Positions 51,815 through 61,549 of a DNA stretch of 64,000 bases are shown piece by piece; the first letter of the stretch is position 1; each line of letters begins with the position of its first letter. The stretch lies in assembly GCA_023250195.1 (NCBI GenBank), contig JAHFBF010000002.1, forward strand, positions 186,001 to 250,000, in the 5' to 3' direction. The position numbers and the translations under genes were made by a program. Source of the stretch: Candidatus Melainabacteria bacterium (GTDB lineage Bacteria; Cyanobacteriota; Vampirovibrionia; 2-02-FULL-35-15). Under the pieces are notes generated by a model, which was not told the DNA's origin, did no database searches, and saw only the letters and a program-made list of their open reading frames with translations.

Positions 51815-52240
51815 TTATCTTTTCTTTCTTGAATTCCTTCTGGAAGTTTTTCTGCTTTTAGTTCCTGCTTTGTTGGTTCTAAATTTCCTTGATATCCCAA
51901 TTCTTCCCTGGATTAATTTCATTGGGGTTAAAAGTACCTCCTGAGCAGCCTTTATAAAGGGTTTTGTGTTTTTTCTAAGCTCTTTATAAATTTTAAGTTT
52001 TTCCATCTCGGATTTTTTTTGAAGTTCAAGAACAAGCTTTTTTGTTTCTTTTGCTTTTAATTCGCCCTGTTCTTCCAGACTATCAAGTAATTTGTGAACC
52101 TCTTTTTGAATATCATTGTATAAAGTAGCTGCAGCCTTTCTAATAGTATCTTTTGATATAGCTGCTCCAACTCCCGTCAAAATGGCCTTTTGGATTAATT
52201 TAATTTTATTTTTATGTTTAACGAAACCGTTACTTGTCAT
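51815..52240 (-). CDS. Phasin-like coiled-coil protein with basic tail
   Basis: A helical protein: KAILTGVGAAISKDTIRKAA near 18-37, KEVHKLLDSLEEQGELKAKE near 46-65, and a strongly basic end (TKSRKTSRRNSRKKR). The "long helix, then EQGEL..KET.KLV" pattern resembles phasin/PHA-granule-associated proteins; the basic tail could bind nucleic acid, as in PhaF. Its start overlaps the mazG stop by 11 bp, indicating coupling. Confidence 0.5.
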   Translation of the reverse strand: MTSNGFVKHKNKIKLIQKAILTGVGAAISKDTIRKAAATLYNDIQKEVHKLLDSLEEQGELKAKETKKLVLELQKKSEMEKLKIYKELRKNTKPFIKAAQEVLLTPMKLIQGRIGISRKFRTNKAGTKSRKTSRRNSRKKR

Positions 52241-53015
52241 CTTTTTTCCTTTCTTGTTTTTTTGCTAATCTCCATAAATTGTTTAACTCACTATATGATA
52301 GTTCTTTTATTCCCTTTTTTGAACTTTTAAGCTTAGTTTTAACCCTTGTATATCTTGAAATAAACTTTTTTGTTGCCATGCTTAATGAATCTTCGGGGTC
52401 TAATTTGCACCATCTGGCAATGTTTACAATTGTAAATAAGATATCCCCCATTTCATCTGCTTTTTTTTGTTTGTTTTGTCCCCTGCAGGCAGCTTTAAAT
52501 TCCTTTATTTCACTGTTTAATGTTTTCCAGATATCAATTTCTTTTTTCCATTCAAAACCATCTCTTGCTGCTTTTTTTGAAACTTTTAGTGCTTTTAGTA
52601 ATGCTGGTAATGCAATTGGAATTCCATCAAATATATCTTTTCTGTGTGGTTTCTCCGTTTTTTTAATTATTTCCCAGTTCGTCATAACTTCCTCACTGGT
52701 TTTTACAAGTGTGTTTGAAAAAACATGAGGGTGTCTTGAGATCATTTTTTTATTTACATAATCCGCAACTTGGCTAAAAGAGAATTCTTTATTTTCACAT
52801 GCTATCTGGGCATGTAAAACCACCTGTAGTAAAACATCTCCGAGTTCTTCCATTAATGCTTGTGGGTCATTGCGGTCGATGGCCTCTAAAGTTTCATAGG
52901 TTTCTTCAATTAAGTACCTTTTTAGTGTTTTATGAGTTTGCTCTTTATCCCAAGGGCATCCTTTAGGTGAGCGTAGTTTTGCTATGGTTTTAACTAATTG
53001 TTCTATTGATTTCAT
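52230..53015 (-). CDS. mazG: Nucleoside triphosphate pyrophosphohydrolase
   Basis: Hydrolyses (d)NTPs, a housecleaning enzyme. Seen: LRSPKGCPWDKEQTHKTLKR near residues 14-33, EETYETLEAI near 37-46, LMEELGDVLLQVVLHAQIAC near 53-72 (metal Glu and Asp), and the second MazG half near 150-200 (KADEMGDILFTIVNIARWCK). Length 261 matches E. coli MazG. Confidence 0.95.
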   Translation of the reverse strand: MKSIEQLVKTIAKLRSPKGCPWDKEQTHKTLKRYLIEETYETLEAIDRNDPQALMEELGDVLLQVVLHAQIACENKEFSFSQVADYVNKKMISRHPHVFSNTLVKTSEEVMTNWEIIKKTEKPHRKDIFDGIPIALPALLKALKVSKKAARDGFEWKKEIDIWKTLNSEIKEFKAACRGQNKQKKADEMGDILFTIVNIARWCKLDPEDSLSMATKKFISRYTRVKTKLKSSKKGIKELSYSELNNLWRLAKKQERKKDDK

Positions 53016-53194
53016 TAGGGTTAGCTTTAAGGGGTAGCTATGATTAACATTAAACTATAAAACAGGCTTATAAAGTAGTCTTTATTTTGCAATTATTATG
53101 TTATTTTCACTAAAGACTTTAATTATTAGGTTATTCCTTTTAACGTATCATAACCATATGCATTTATTCTTCTTTCTATATTTGGAGAGAACCA

Positions 53195-54004
53195 ATGAAT
53201 GTACAAAATATGCAAAAATTAAACACACGCACTTTTCTTATGAAAACAGCTTTTATCCTGATTTGTAATTTATCTCTTATGACGGCCTTTTGTCTGCCAA
53301 ATTTTTCCTATGAATCTTCTTCGCCTCAGGTTATTCAACGTGTTAAAACACAGCCATCCGATATCCCTATATTTAATGCACCTGTATGCTTATTAGTGGG
53401 ATTAAACGGTGCTGAACTTTCTTATAGAGAGATTTCTTCTTTATCAGGTTTTGAATTATTTAGTGTTCCTTATAGATCAGATATTAAAACTTTGGTTGAA
53501 CAGATAAAACCAACACAGATAATAATAAGCCATCCAAGTGGTTTTGTTGGGTTGTATTCTATTGATGGGCAATTAGTAAGAGGAGTGCAGACGGTGAGAG
53601 ATGGTGCAATTGCCGGTGTTCAAGGAACGCCTCCAAGTATTATTCAACCAACAGAAGCTAATCCGGTATATGAAAATGTATTTTATCCTGGTTCTAATAC
53701 TGGTGCTATTCCACATGGTGGATTGGGTTATACTGCACCACCTAAAGGTAGGGGTACAGCCAGACACCTCTTAAAACTTACTGCTTTACTTAGTCTAAAA
53801 CCTTTTCAGTATCCAGGATATTTTATGGCATTTCAAACTTATGATAATGAGAAATTGTTCCCTGTATTGCTTTTACCGCAGGTTCCAGCTTTAATTGGTG
53901 CAGCTTCAACTTATGCTGATGCAAAGCTTGATGGTAATGAATATGAAACAGCTAGAAGTCAGCCAAGAGATTATATGTTTCAGCCAGTCATAGAGGGATA
54001 TTAA
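53195..54004 (+). CDS. Secreted hypothetical protein (269 aa)
   Basis: Not recognised. A likely signal peptide (TAFILICNLSLMTAFCLPNF near 18-37), then a body with VCLLVGLNGAELSYREISSL near 64-83 and Pro/Gly-rich loops (NTGAIPHGGLGYTAPPKGRG). GGAGAG 7 nt before the ATG supports the start. It stands alone between mazG and hslO, with convergent hslO 23 bp away. Confidence 0.65.
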   Translation: MNVQNMQKLNTRTFLMKTAFILICNLSLMTAFCLPNFSYESSSPQVIQRVKTQPSDIPIFNAPVCLLVGLNGAELSYREISSLSGFELFSVPYRSDIKTLVEQIKPTQIIISHPSGFVGLYSIDGQLVRGVQTVRDGAIAGVQGTPPSIIQPTEANPVYENVFYPGSNTGAIPHGGLGYTAPPKGRGTARHLLKLTALLSLKPFQYPGYFMAFQTYDNEKLFPVLLLPQVPALIGAASTYADAKLDGNEYETARSQPRDYMFQPVIEGY

Positions 54005-54027
54005 ATTTATTCTGCAGAGTGTTTCTA

Positions 54028-54918
54028 TCAACTCTGTCTTTTTATTAGAAGTTCAAGCTGTTCTTTTGACACCATGTAAACACTGCTGCAAAAATGGCAT
54101 CTTCCTTCTGCATAGCCTACTTCTTTTATAATTTCTTTTATTTCTTTTTTATCAAGAGATGTTATTGCACTTTCAAATCTTTCCTGACTGCATCCGCAGT
54201 GAAAACATAGACCTTCAAATTCTGAAACAATTTCAATTTCAAAATTTGCTAAAGTTTTTTTAATAATTTGTTCAAGAGTAAATCCAGATCTAAGCAAGAT
54301 TGAAAATGGATCAATCTTTGAAACAGCTTCTTCAAGCACATTTAGATCTTTGTCTTTTGTCCCTGGCATAGTTTGAATCAGAATACCACCAGCTTGAAGA
54401 ACCTTCCCTAAATCCGGATCCAGATATACTCCACAGGAAATATATGAGGGGATCTGTTCTGAGATTGCCAGATAATGAACTATATCCTTTGCGATTTCTC
54501 CTGATACTAATTCTGATGAGCTGTGATGAGGACTCCCTTTTTCAGCATCGTAACTTACATGTATATAGCCCGTTTTTCCAACAGCTTTGTCAATATCTAC
54601 GTATCCCTTTTTATCAAAACATTCAACTTGTGGATGGTTTACATAACCTCTAACGGTTCCCTCATTACTTGCATCTACAATGATCCCTCCAAGCGGGCCA
54701 TTACCTTTTATTTTTAAAGTAAGATGTCCTTTTGTTTTTTTTAGTGTATAGCACAGTAATATACCGCAGGCAAAAGTCCTTCCTAATGCAACGGTTGCTG
54801 TATGAGATAAATTATGTTTTTGCCTTGCTTCTTCAGATAAATTATTGATTGAAACTGCTATTGCTCTGAATGCACCGTTTTTGGAAATTGCTTTTACTAA
54901 ATAATCGCTCTCTGGCAT
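54028..54918 (-). CDS. hslO: Redox-regulated chaperone Hsp33
   Basis: A holdase activated by oxidation. N-terminal domain from MPESDYLVKAISKNGAFRAI, then ALGRTFACGILL near 46-57, and the C-terminal zinc site with CFHCGCSQERF and CHFCSSVY. The start at 54918 matches the family opening (DYLVKA at residue 5); a further ATG at 54969 would add 17 unlike residues. Confidence 0.93.
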   Translation of the reverse strand: MPESDYLVKAISKNGAFRAIAVSINNLSEEARQKHNLSHTATVALGRTFACGILLCYTLKKTKGHLTLKIKGNGPLGGIIVDASNEGTVRGYVNHPQVECFDKKGYVDIDKAVGKTGYIHVSYDAEKGSPHHSSSELVSGEIAKDIVHYLAISEQIPSYISCGVYLDPDLGKVLQAGGILIQTMPGTKDKDLNVLEEAVSKIDPFSILLRSGFTLEQIIKKTLANFEIEIVSEFEGLCFHCGCSQERFESAITSLDKKEIKEIIKEVGYAEGRCHFCSSVYMVSKEQLELLIKRQS

Positions 54919-54970
54919 GGTGTAGAAGAATATGTTAAATTTAGCATTGAATTTGAAAACTGAGGACAAA

Positions 54971-55013
54971 AATTGAGAATTAAATATGAATTATCAATTT
55001 TCAATTCTCAATT
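54971..55013. repeat. AT-rich inverted repeat upstream of hslO and tRNA-Gly
   Basis: AATTGAGAATT pairs with AATTCTCAATT across a 21-nt loop. A related inverted repeat lies at 31830-31872. Confidence 0.5.
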
Positions 55014-55027
55014 GTCAATTGTATTTT

Positions 55028-55099
55028 GCGGAAGTAGTTCAGTGGTAGAATGTCTCCTTGCCAAGGAGAAGGTCGCGGGTTCGAGCCCCGTCTTCCGCT
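55028..55099 (+). tRNA. tRNA-Gly (GCC)
   Basis: 72 nt. Acceptor GCGGAAG/CTTCCGC, anticodon arm TCCTT-GCC-AAGGA, T-loop GTTCGAGCC, discriminator T. CCA is not encoded. Confidence 0.96.
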
Positions 55100-55106
55100 T
55101 TTTATA

Positions 55107-55290
55107 AGCGCTCCGTAATTTATTTCGGCTTATGCCTACACAAATTACTTCGCTTTTTGCGGTCAAGATTTATGACGCTTCGGGTTTTCGCATGTGGAAA
55201 ACCCTCCGCTTGAAGCCTTGCTTGACAATCTCTAAAGCAGTATGTCCTAAGCGTAATTTGGAAGCGGAGCGGACATGGATCGTGGGTATA
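55107..55290 (+). promoter_or_regulatory. Structured region between tRNA-Gly and icd
   Basis: A hairpin at 55182-55204 (GGGTTTTC/GAAAACCC, 7-nt loop) sits inside GCTTC/GAAGC. CGCTCCG near 55109 can pair with CGGAGCG near 55265, and TAATTT/AAATTA arms lie in between. The 23-nt hairpin has the same size and loop length as those at 44985, 58594 and 61475. icd starts 16 nt after the end. Confidence 0.45.
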
Positions 55291-55305
55291 TGGTGAGCAT
55301 AAAAA

Positions 55306-56532
55306 ATGAAAACGACAACAGAAGCACAAAAGATAATTTTTAAAGACGGCAAAATGGTTGTCCCAAATAAAGTCTTAATTCCATTTATAGAAGGTGATGG
55401 TACTGGTCCTGATATATGGAAAGCTACAAAAAAAGTTCTAGATGCTGCTATTAAAATAGCTTTTAAGGGTGAAAGAGAAATTTCATGGGTAGAAGTTTTG
55501 GCAGGGCAAAAAGCATTTGATTCTACAAAAGACTGGCTGCCAAAAGAAACTATTGAAAAAGTTAAAGACCTAAAGGTATCTATTAAAGGTCCGCTTACTA
55601 CTCCTACTGGTGGTGGAATTAGAAGTCTGAACGTTGCCTTAAGACAGATCTTTGATCTTTATGCATGTGTTAGGCCAGTCAGATACTTTGAAGGTGTTTC
55701 AAGCCCTGTTAAAAAACCTGAGCTTGTTGATCTCATTATTTTTAGAGAAAATATTGAAGATGTTTATAGTGGAATAGAATTTAAAAAAGATACGAAAGAA
55801 GTTAAATCGTTAATAGATTTTTTAAAATCACTTGGGCATACTGTAAGGGCTGATTCAGGTATAGGAATAAAACCTATTTCAGAGTTTGGCAGTAAAAGGT
55901 TGGTAAGAAAAGCTATTCAATATGCTATTCAGAATAAAAAGCCTTCTGTTACATTAGTCCACAAAGGAAATATTCAGAAATTTACTGAAGGAGCTTTCTG
56001 TGAGTGGGGTTATGAGGTCGCAAGTGATGAGTTTTGTGATGAGACTGTTTCAGAGAAAGAGCTTTATGAAGAGCATAATGGTACTGCACCTTCTGGAAAA
56101 ATAATTATAAAAGATAGAATTGCTGACAATATGTTTCAGCAGTTGTTAATCAGACCCAATGAGTACTCAGTTATAGCTACTACAAATTTAAACGGTGATT
56201 ATTTGTCTGATGCATGTGCAGCACAGGTTGGTGGGCTTGGTATAGCTCCTGGTGCAAATATTGGGGATGAGATTGCCATTTTTGAAGCTACACATGGAAC
56301 TGCACCAAAGTATGCTAACCAGGATAAAGTAAATCCCGGTTCAATGATTTTGTCGGGGGTGATGATGCTTGAACATCTGGGCTGGAATGAAGCAGGGGAA
56401 CTGATAAATAAGGCTTTTGCAAAAACTATTAAACAAAAACGAGTTACCTATGATCTTGAACGTCAAATGACAGGTGCAACTCTTCTGAAGACCAGTCAGT
56501 TTGCTGATGCAATAATTGAAAATATGCTTTAA
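55306..56532 (+). CDS. icd: NADP-dependent isocitrate dehydrogenase
   Basis: Oxidative decarboxylation of isocitrate to 2-oxoglutarate. Seen: [14 protein letters not shown] near 26-39, [20 protein letters not shown] near 103-122 (substrate Ser and Arg), [13 protein letters not shown] near 146-158, [15 protein letters not shown] near 221-235, [20 protein letters not shown] near 292-311, and [11 protein letters not shown] near 327-337. Length 408 is normal. It provides 2-oxoglutarate and NADPH. Confidence 0.96.
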   Translation: MKTTTEAQKIIFKDGKMVVPNKVLIPFIEGDGTGPDIWKATKKVLDAAIKIAFKGEREISWVEVLAGQKAFDSTKDWLPKETIEKVKDLKVSIKGPLTTPTGGGIRSLNVALRQIFDLYACVRPVRYFEGVSSPVKKPELVDLIIFRENIEDVYSGIEFKKDTKEVKSLIDFLKSLGHTVRADSGIGIKPISEFGSKRLVRKAIQYAIQNKKPSVTLVHKGNIQKFTEGAFCEWGYEVASDEFCDETVSEKELYEEHNGTAPSGKIIIKDRIADNMFQQLLIRPNEYSVIATTNLNGDYLSDACAAQVGGLGIAPGANIGDEIAIFEATHGTAPKYANQDKVNPGSMILSGVMMLEHLGWNEAGELINKAFAKTIKQKRVTYDLERQMTGATLLKTSQFADAIIENML

Positions 56533-56536
56533 CATC

Positions 56537-56833
56537 CTATGCGATGGCTATCTCATCTGCTGGCAGGGCTTGATCTTCTGTATTAGAATCAGCCTTTTTT
56601 CTTGCTTCTCTTAGAGAATTAATTGCTGCTCTTTGGAGTTCCAAGGCTCTGGTTATCATTGATCTTTCTAAGGACTCTGTTGTTGTTTTTGTTGTTGGGT
56701 TTCCGTCGGCATCTTTTTCTCCATCTGAATCTGACCATGGGTTAATAGCTTTAATACTCTTAATACTTGGAGCTTGCCTATTTACAATACTCCCGTTTCT
56801 AAATCCACCAGTTTGTGCATTGTACATATACAT
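56537..56833 (-). CDS. Small hypothetical protein (98 aa)
   Basis: Not recognised. A polar N-terminus, then one long helix (LERSMITRALELQRAAINSL near 54-73). A GGGGGAA Shine-Dalgarno lies 3 nt before the ATG. There is no signal peptide. It lies 4 bp from the convergent icd stop, much as the 35645 gene lies next to glyQ. Confidence 0.55.
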   Translation of the reverse strand: MYMYNAQTGGFRNGSIVNRQAPSIKSIKAINPWSDSDGEKDADGNPTTKTTTESLERSMITRALELQRAAINSLREARKKADSNTEDQALPADEIAIA

Positions 56834-56996
56834 GACTTCCCCCTATTTGATTTCCCTTTTCCTTGCAACATCTAAAATCCTAAATTTTTAAGGTTAGGGT
56901 TTTATAAAGATAAAATGTATGTCAAATTTATTTTCTTTTTAAATCTTTACTAAGTTAAATTCAGGTTAATTTTTTTTTAAGGACTTATGCTATTTC

Positions 56997-58517
56997 CTAC
57001 TTTATTCTGTAAGAAACTATCTGTTTGGTGTAAATAATAGTTTTACTCAATGTGTCTGTGCGTTGAAGTATTGGGTTGCTAGTTACACTAAGTATGAATA
57101 TTGCAAGGACAGAAATTAAAACAGCTGTATTTAATTCCATAGAAGGTCCAAGAGATTCTTTGTTTGAATCCATGTTTAGAACAATTTGTGAAGGCTTGTC
57201 TACAACCATAAGCTTCACAATATATGAATAATAAAAAACTGAGAGAATAGTAGTTATTAAAGCAATGGAACCTAAAAGTATTCCTATATTGCCGGTACTA
57301 AAAGCAGAATTAAATAAGATAAATTTTGCAATAAATCCGGCAGGTGGGATTGGTAGACCAGCAAGATTAAACAAACAAATACAAAAAGCAAATGCTAAAA
57401 GAGGTCTTTTCTTTGCTAGTCCGCTGTAATCAGGGATTGCATCGGAGTTAGCCTCATTTCCAAATGCAATTATGCATAAGAATGCGCCAAGATTCATGAT
57501 GGAATAAATAATAAGGTAAAAAACACTTGCTGAAACTGTTTCATGGGTGTTAAGTGCAATGCCAATTAAGATATATCCAGCTTGTGCAATTGAAGAATAT
57601 GCCATTAGCCTTTTAATTGAAGCTTTGTTTACTACTTCGCCAAGGGCAACAAAGTTTCCGATTAACATTGATAGTATTGAAATTATGATTATAATTGGCT
57701 GCCATACTGTAAATGAAAAACCAAATACTATTAGCAGCAGTCTAATGGTAATTGCAAAACCTCCTGCTTTTGAGGCAACGGATAAAAAAGCTGTAGCTGG
57801 TGTTGGCGCACCTTCATAAACATCCGGTGACCACATATGAAATGGAGCACTTGCTAATTTAAAAGCCAGCCCCCCAATAATTAAAATTAATGCAATTACA
57901 ATGATGTTTTGATTTAAACTGCCTGAGCTGTTTAACTGGATTAATTTTTGCCTGATGTCATCAAGCTGTGTTGAGCCTGATAAGCCATATAAAATTGATA
58001 GGCCAAATAAAAATATTGCAGAAGCACCGGCACTGTTAAGTAAGTATTTTAGTGAAGCTTCATTACTTCTAAGATCATATTTTGCGTAGCCAGCCAGCAT
58101 AATGGAACCTAAACTCAATGTTTCAAGTGCTACAAAGATTGTTACTAAATCATTTGCACTTACTAGAAACATAATTCCAATTACTGATGAGAGGATTAAA
58201 ATCATAAATTCACCTTTATGGATAAACCCTTCAGTGTATTTATTTGCACCAAGCGTAATTAAAATAGCAACAATTAAGGTAAGAAGTCTGAATACGTAAC
58301 TTAAATCATCTGATATAAACATACCGTTTAAAATCTGAATTGGCTTAATTATAGGGTTATTAAGTAGGTAAACAGTTCCTGCAAGCATTAAAATTGTGGT
58401 TGTAAACCAGATAAAATTTTTGAACTTTGTAGTGCTGAGTAAGATGGCTATTAAAAGTGCAATTAAAAGAAGTATCTCTGGACAAATTATTGAAATAATA
58501 TCTTTTATTAACATCAT
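56997..58517 (-). CDS. nuoN: NADH-quinone oxidoreductase subunit N
   Basis: A proton-pumping membrane subunit of complex I. About 14 helices; hallmarks LVTIFVALETLSLGSIMLAG near 123-142, SAPFHMWSPDVYEGAPTPAT near 227-246, MAYSSIAQAGYILIG near 307-321, and GLPIPPAGFIAKFILF near 388-403. Length 506 is typical. No other nuo gene is adjacent, so it is at the end of a split cluster or scattered. Confidence 0.95.
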   Translation of the reverse strand: MMLIKDIISIICPEILLLIALLIAILLSTTKFKNFIWFTTTILMLAGTVYLLNNPIIKPIQILNGMFISDDLSYVFRLLTLIVAILITLGANKYTEGFIHKGEFMILILSSVIGIMFLVSANDLVTIFVALETLSLGSIMLAGYAKYDLRSNEASLKYLLNSAGASAIFLFGLSILYGLSGSTQLDDIRQKLIQLNSSGSLNQNIIVIALILIIGGLAFKLASAPFHMWSPDVYEGAPTPATAFLSVASKAGGFAITIRLLLIVFGFSFTVWQPIIIIISILSMLIGNFVALGEVVNKASIKRLMAYSSIAQAGYILIGIALNTHETVSASVFYLIIYSIMNLGAFLCIIAFGNEANSDAIPDYSGLAKKRPLLAFAFCICLFNLAGLPIPPAGFIAKFILFNSAFSTGNIGILLGSIALITTILSVFYYSYIVKLMVVDKPSQIVLNMDSNKESLGPSMELNTAVLISVLAIFILSVTSNPILQRTDTLSKTIIYTKQIVSYRIK

Positions 58518-58593
58518 AATATAGAAAATTATAGAGCTTTTTTGAATTATTGTTTATTAATATACCTCAATGCAATAAGTTATATATAAGCGA

Positions 58594-58710
58594 AGGTTTG
58601 TTGTAAGTACAAACCTGAGTGTCGAAAGGGGTTGGAGAGAAATAGTGAAGTCTTTTATTAAATTTGGGCGTTAGCAGTTATTTCGCGTTATGAAAATAAA
58701 AAGTTATAAT
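58594..58710 (+). promoter_or_regulatory. Upstream hairpin element of the PilP/GspC-like gene
   Basis: A 23-nt hairpin (AGGTTTGT/ACAAACCT, loop TGTAAGT), then GAGTGTCGAAAGGGG, GAGAAATAGTGAAG, and GCGTTAGCAGTTATTTCGCG. TATAAT at 58705-58710 is a plausible -10 box, 34 nt before the ATG at 58745. Confidence 0.5.
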
Positions 58711-58744
58711 TAGTGTATTCTAATTGAATAAAGTAGGGAATAGT

Positions 58745-59674
58745 ATGTATATGGTTAAACAAAACTTTTATATTTTAAGTATTGTTGTTTTATTTTTCCT
58801 AATAGCTTTAAATTCTTGGGCAAGAGACAGTGCATCTAAAGTTTTACCAGAGACTAAAAATACAATGTCACATGATAAAAAATCTCTCACCGATTCTGCT
58901 GATGAAAAAAGTGACTTAGAGGACAATGAAAGTGAAGAAGAAGAGGCAGTTGAACCTCCTGATGAGAATTTTAAATTACTTGCAATATATTTGGTTGGAA
59001 ACAAGCCTCGTGCTTTAATAAAAAATCTTGATAAACCTGAGGAGCCTGCAAGGGAATATCAAGTTGGTGATTATGTAGATGATTCACAGATTTTCTCTGT
59101 TTCAAAAATATTACTTAACCCTACTCTAAGAATAGAATTAGTTGATTCAAATGGCTTGAGTTATATAGTAAAACCAAAAAATACTGATAATATGAATAAT
59201 CCTGCGCCTTTAAAATCTTCACCCAGTTATTCTGGTGGATATAAAACTAAAATAAAAAAAGCTGCAACGTCTACTGCAAGATCTGCCGGTGAAACAACTT
59301 CATCTGGCGCTCCATCAGCACAGGTAAAGTCATCAGAAAAGAAAGAAGATGCTGCTTCGCTTGAATCAGCCATAAAAAATGATGCTGCTCCAGCCGCAAG
59401 CACAATAACTACACCTCCTCCTTCAGCACCTGCACCAACACAACTCCCTCCTGGAACAACAACGCCTCCTCCTGGGCTAACACAGCCTTCTTCGGCACCA
59501 GCACCATCTGAGCAGATACAAAATACAAATTCACCAGCACCAAGTCAAGCAGGCGGAGCAGCTCAACCTCAAACAAATGTACCTCCTATGGGAACAACTG
59601 ATTATGCAATGTCTGGTAGCGGTGCCTCAGATTCTCTAAATACAAGCAGACCATCAAACCCTTTTGGAGAATAG
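58745..59674 (+). CDS. PilP/GspC-like secreted protein with Pro-rich tail
   Basis: A signal peptide or anchor (NFYILSIVVLFFLIALNSWA near 6-25), an acidic stretch, and then a domain at about 70-150 (FKLLAIYLVGNKPRALIKNL, EYQVGDYVDDSQIFSVSKIL, ELVDSNGLSYIVKP) with the pattern of the PilP/GspC homology region. The last 130 residues are Pro/Ala/Ser/Thr-rich. An in-frame TTG at 58724 is a less likely start. It is near the PilB-like ATPase, with pepP between them on the other strand. Confidence 0.6.
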   Translation: MYMVKQNFYILSIVVLFFLIALNSWARDSASKVLPETKNTMSHDKKSLTDSADEKSDLEDNESEEEEAVEPPDENFKLLAIYLVGNKPRALIKNLDKPEEPAREYQVGDYVDDSQIFSVSKILLNPTLRIELVDSNGLSYIVKPKNTDNMNNPAPLKSSPSYSGGYKTKIKKAATSTARSAGETTSSGAPSAQVKSSEKKEDAASLESAIKNDAAPAASTITTPPPSAPAPTQLPPGTTTPPPGLTQPSSAPAPSEQIQNTNSPAPSQAGGAAQPQTNVPPMGTTDYAMSGSGASDSLNTSRPSNPFGE

Positions 59675-59696
59675 AGAACCAAGTTAAAAGTTTTAA

Positions 59697-59727
59697 CCTT
59701 TGAGCTTTAAGTTTTAAGCTTCAAAGG
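59697..59727. terminator. Hairpin between convergent 58745 gene and pepP
   Basis: CCTTTGA and GCTT pair with AAGC and TCAAAGG around a short loop, with one bulged T. It includes the pepP stop codon and probably serves both strands. Confidence 0.55.
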
Positions 59728-61030
59728 CTTCAATTTCATCAATAGTTTTAGGTGTTCCGTCTGTAAGAACTTTATTTCCGGTTTTTGTTATGAGGACATC
59801 ATCTTCAATTCTCACTCCTATTCCGCGGAATCTTTTTGGTATATCTTGAGTGTCTGGAATATAAATACCGGGTTCAACGGTCATAACCATGCCGGGAATT
59901 AATTTTATTGATTTCCCCTTTGCATCCAGATATGGTCCGGCATCGTGTACATCCAACCCAAGCCAGTGACTAAGTTTGTGCATAAAAAATTTCTTATACT
60001 CACCTTTTTTAATTATTTTTTCTGTAGAACCTTTTAAAAGTCCCAGATCTTTTAATCCTTCTACCAGAATGTAAACAGCTTTATTATAGGAGTTAATAAA
60101 TCTTCGTCCTGGTTTTATCTGTTCAATAGATTTGAGCTGTGCTTCCAGAACAATTTTATAGATTGCTTTTTGGGCAGGATTGAATCTTTTGTTTGCAGGA
60201 AATGTTCTGGTTAGATCAGAAGCATAATAATTGTATTCACAGCCAGCGTCAATTAAAATTAAATCGTTTTTCTGAATTATTTTATTATTTATTGTGTAAT
60301 GTAAGATTGTTGAATTTTTGCCTGAACCTACAATCGATGGATAGGCAGGACCGCTTGCACCAAGTGTTCTAAACCTGCACTCAATTATTGCTTCTATCTC
60401 GTATTCGTACATTTTTGGTTTTACGCAGGTCATTGCAAGTATATGTGCATCTTTTGCAATGCTTGCTGCAGTTTCTAAACATTCAATTTCATAATTATCT
60501 TTTATTAATCTCATTCTGTGAATTAGATCCCTTGGGTCTGAAATATTTTTAGGTGATTTTGTGCTTGTACGATTGCTTCTTTTTAACTCGTCAATGATGC
60601 TTGTGATTTTCAGTTCAAGATTTTTATTTTGCCCAAGAGGGAAGTAAACATGTTCTGTGTCGGATAAAAAATACTTTAATTTACTTTCAAATTCGGAAAA
60701 TAAATATGACTCATCGGCTCTGTAGATTTGCTTTGCTCCCTCTTTGCCGGCTCTTTTTCCTGTCCAGATTTCTTTTTCTTTATCCTTTGGTTCTACAAAT
60801 AAAATGTAAGTAAAATGTTTCCTCTCTTTTTTTAAAACACAAATTGAATTTGGCTCTTCAAAACCGGTTAGATAATAAAAATTACTTTCAGGTCTGAATT
60901 TGTACTCTACATCGTTTGATCGTATTGAAAGAGGTTTATTTGGAATAATGACAATTGAATTTTCTGGCAACTCGTTTATGAGTCTTTTTTTTCGCTTTTC
61001 AAAAATCGAATGGTTAAAATTATTTTTCAC
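59714..61030 (-). CDS. pepP: Xaa-Pro aminopeptidase
   Basis: A metallopeptidase removing N-terminal residues before proline. An N-terminal AMP_N domain (EYKFRPESNFYYLTGFEEPN near 43-62), then catalytic ligands in LILIDAGCEYNYYASDLTRT near 256-275 (two Asp), HKLSHWLGLDVHDAG near 348-362 (His), MTVEPGIYIP near 384-393 (Glu) and GVRIEDDVLIT near 408-418 (Glu). Length 438 matches PepP. Confidence 0.95.
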   Translation of the reverse strand: MKNNFNHSIFEKRKKRLINELPENSIVIIPNKPLSIRSNDVEYKFRPESNFYYLTGFEEPNSICVLKKERKHFTYILFVEPKDKEKEIWTGKRAGKEGAKQIYRADESYLFSEFESKLKYFLSDTEHVYFPLGQNKNLELKITSIIDELKRSNRTSTKSPKNISDPRDLIHRMRLIKDNYEIECLETAASIAKDAHILAMTCVKPKMYEYEIEAIIECRFRTLGASGPAYPSIVGSGKNSTILHYTINNKIIQKNDLILIDAGCEYNYYASDLTRTFPANKRFNPAQKAIYKIVLEAQLKSIEQIKPGRRFINSYNKAVYILVEGLKDLGLLKGSTEKIIKKGEYKKFFMHKLSHWLGLDVHDAGPYLDAKGKSIKLIPGMVMTVEPGIYIPDTQDIPKRFRGIGVRIEDDVLITKTGNKVLTDGTPKTIDEIEAFEA

Positions 61031-61474
61031 AGTTTATCTCATGATGGATTTGAAAGTAGAGACGTTCCATTTGTGTTAGCAGTTAAGTTCCTTATATTTG
61101 ACAGATTACAGAGTTAGGATAATAGTTTAATTGTTAAGAGTATATTAATAAGCTTTAATCAATTTATAGGTATAATAAATATCTAAAGCATATAAAAAGA
61201 TTGAAATTCTTATATAACAAGCATTCTAATTGGTACTTTTTCTAAGTTAAATGTAGGAGCTTTAACATTTAACCTTACTGGAGTCCCGAATAAAATGTTA
61301 TTTTTAGCTTAAAAATGTAAATAATAAAATTGATATGGGGTTTTATGAATCATTTTAAAAACTTCTACTTAGCCAGAAAAGTTATTTATATTTTTGTAGA
61401 AGAAGCATTTGTCTGATTTACTGGAAATTTATCTAACCTGGTAAGTCTAATCAAATGAAAGAAATGCAAGTGGA
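61031..61474. other. 440-bp gene-free region between pepP and pilB
   Basis: Divergent promoter region. GTAGAGACGTTCCAT near 61052 looks like half of a cyanobacterial-type palindrome, and GTGTTAGCAGTTAAGT near 61076 resembles the 3' module of the hairpin elements. ATG 61345 opens a 23-codon ORF preceded by GGGG; I do not call it. Nothing else recognised. Confidence 0.5.
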
Positions 61475-61549
61475 GGTTTTTCTGTAAACGAAAAATCAGA
61501 GTGTCGAAAGGAGTCGGACGCTAAGAGCGGAGTGTTTTCTTGAAAACAC
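61475..61549 (+). promoter_or_regulatory. Two-hairpin leader of the PilB-like gene
   Basis: Hairpin 1 (61475-61497): GGTTTTTC/GAAAAATC with loop TGTAAAC. Then GAGTGTCGAAAGGAGTCGG, and hairpin 2 (61532-61549): GTGTTTT/AAAACAC with loop CTTG. The ATG at 61567 follows after an A-rich spacer. Confidence 0.55.

Noticed and set aside
55120-55352. Two minus-strand ORFs between tRNA-Gly and icd
   Set aside because: They read through the inverted repeats of the structured region and into icd antisense.
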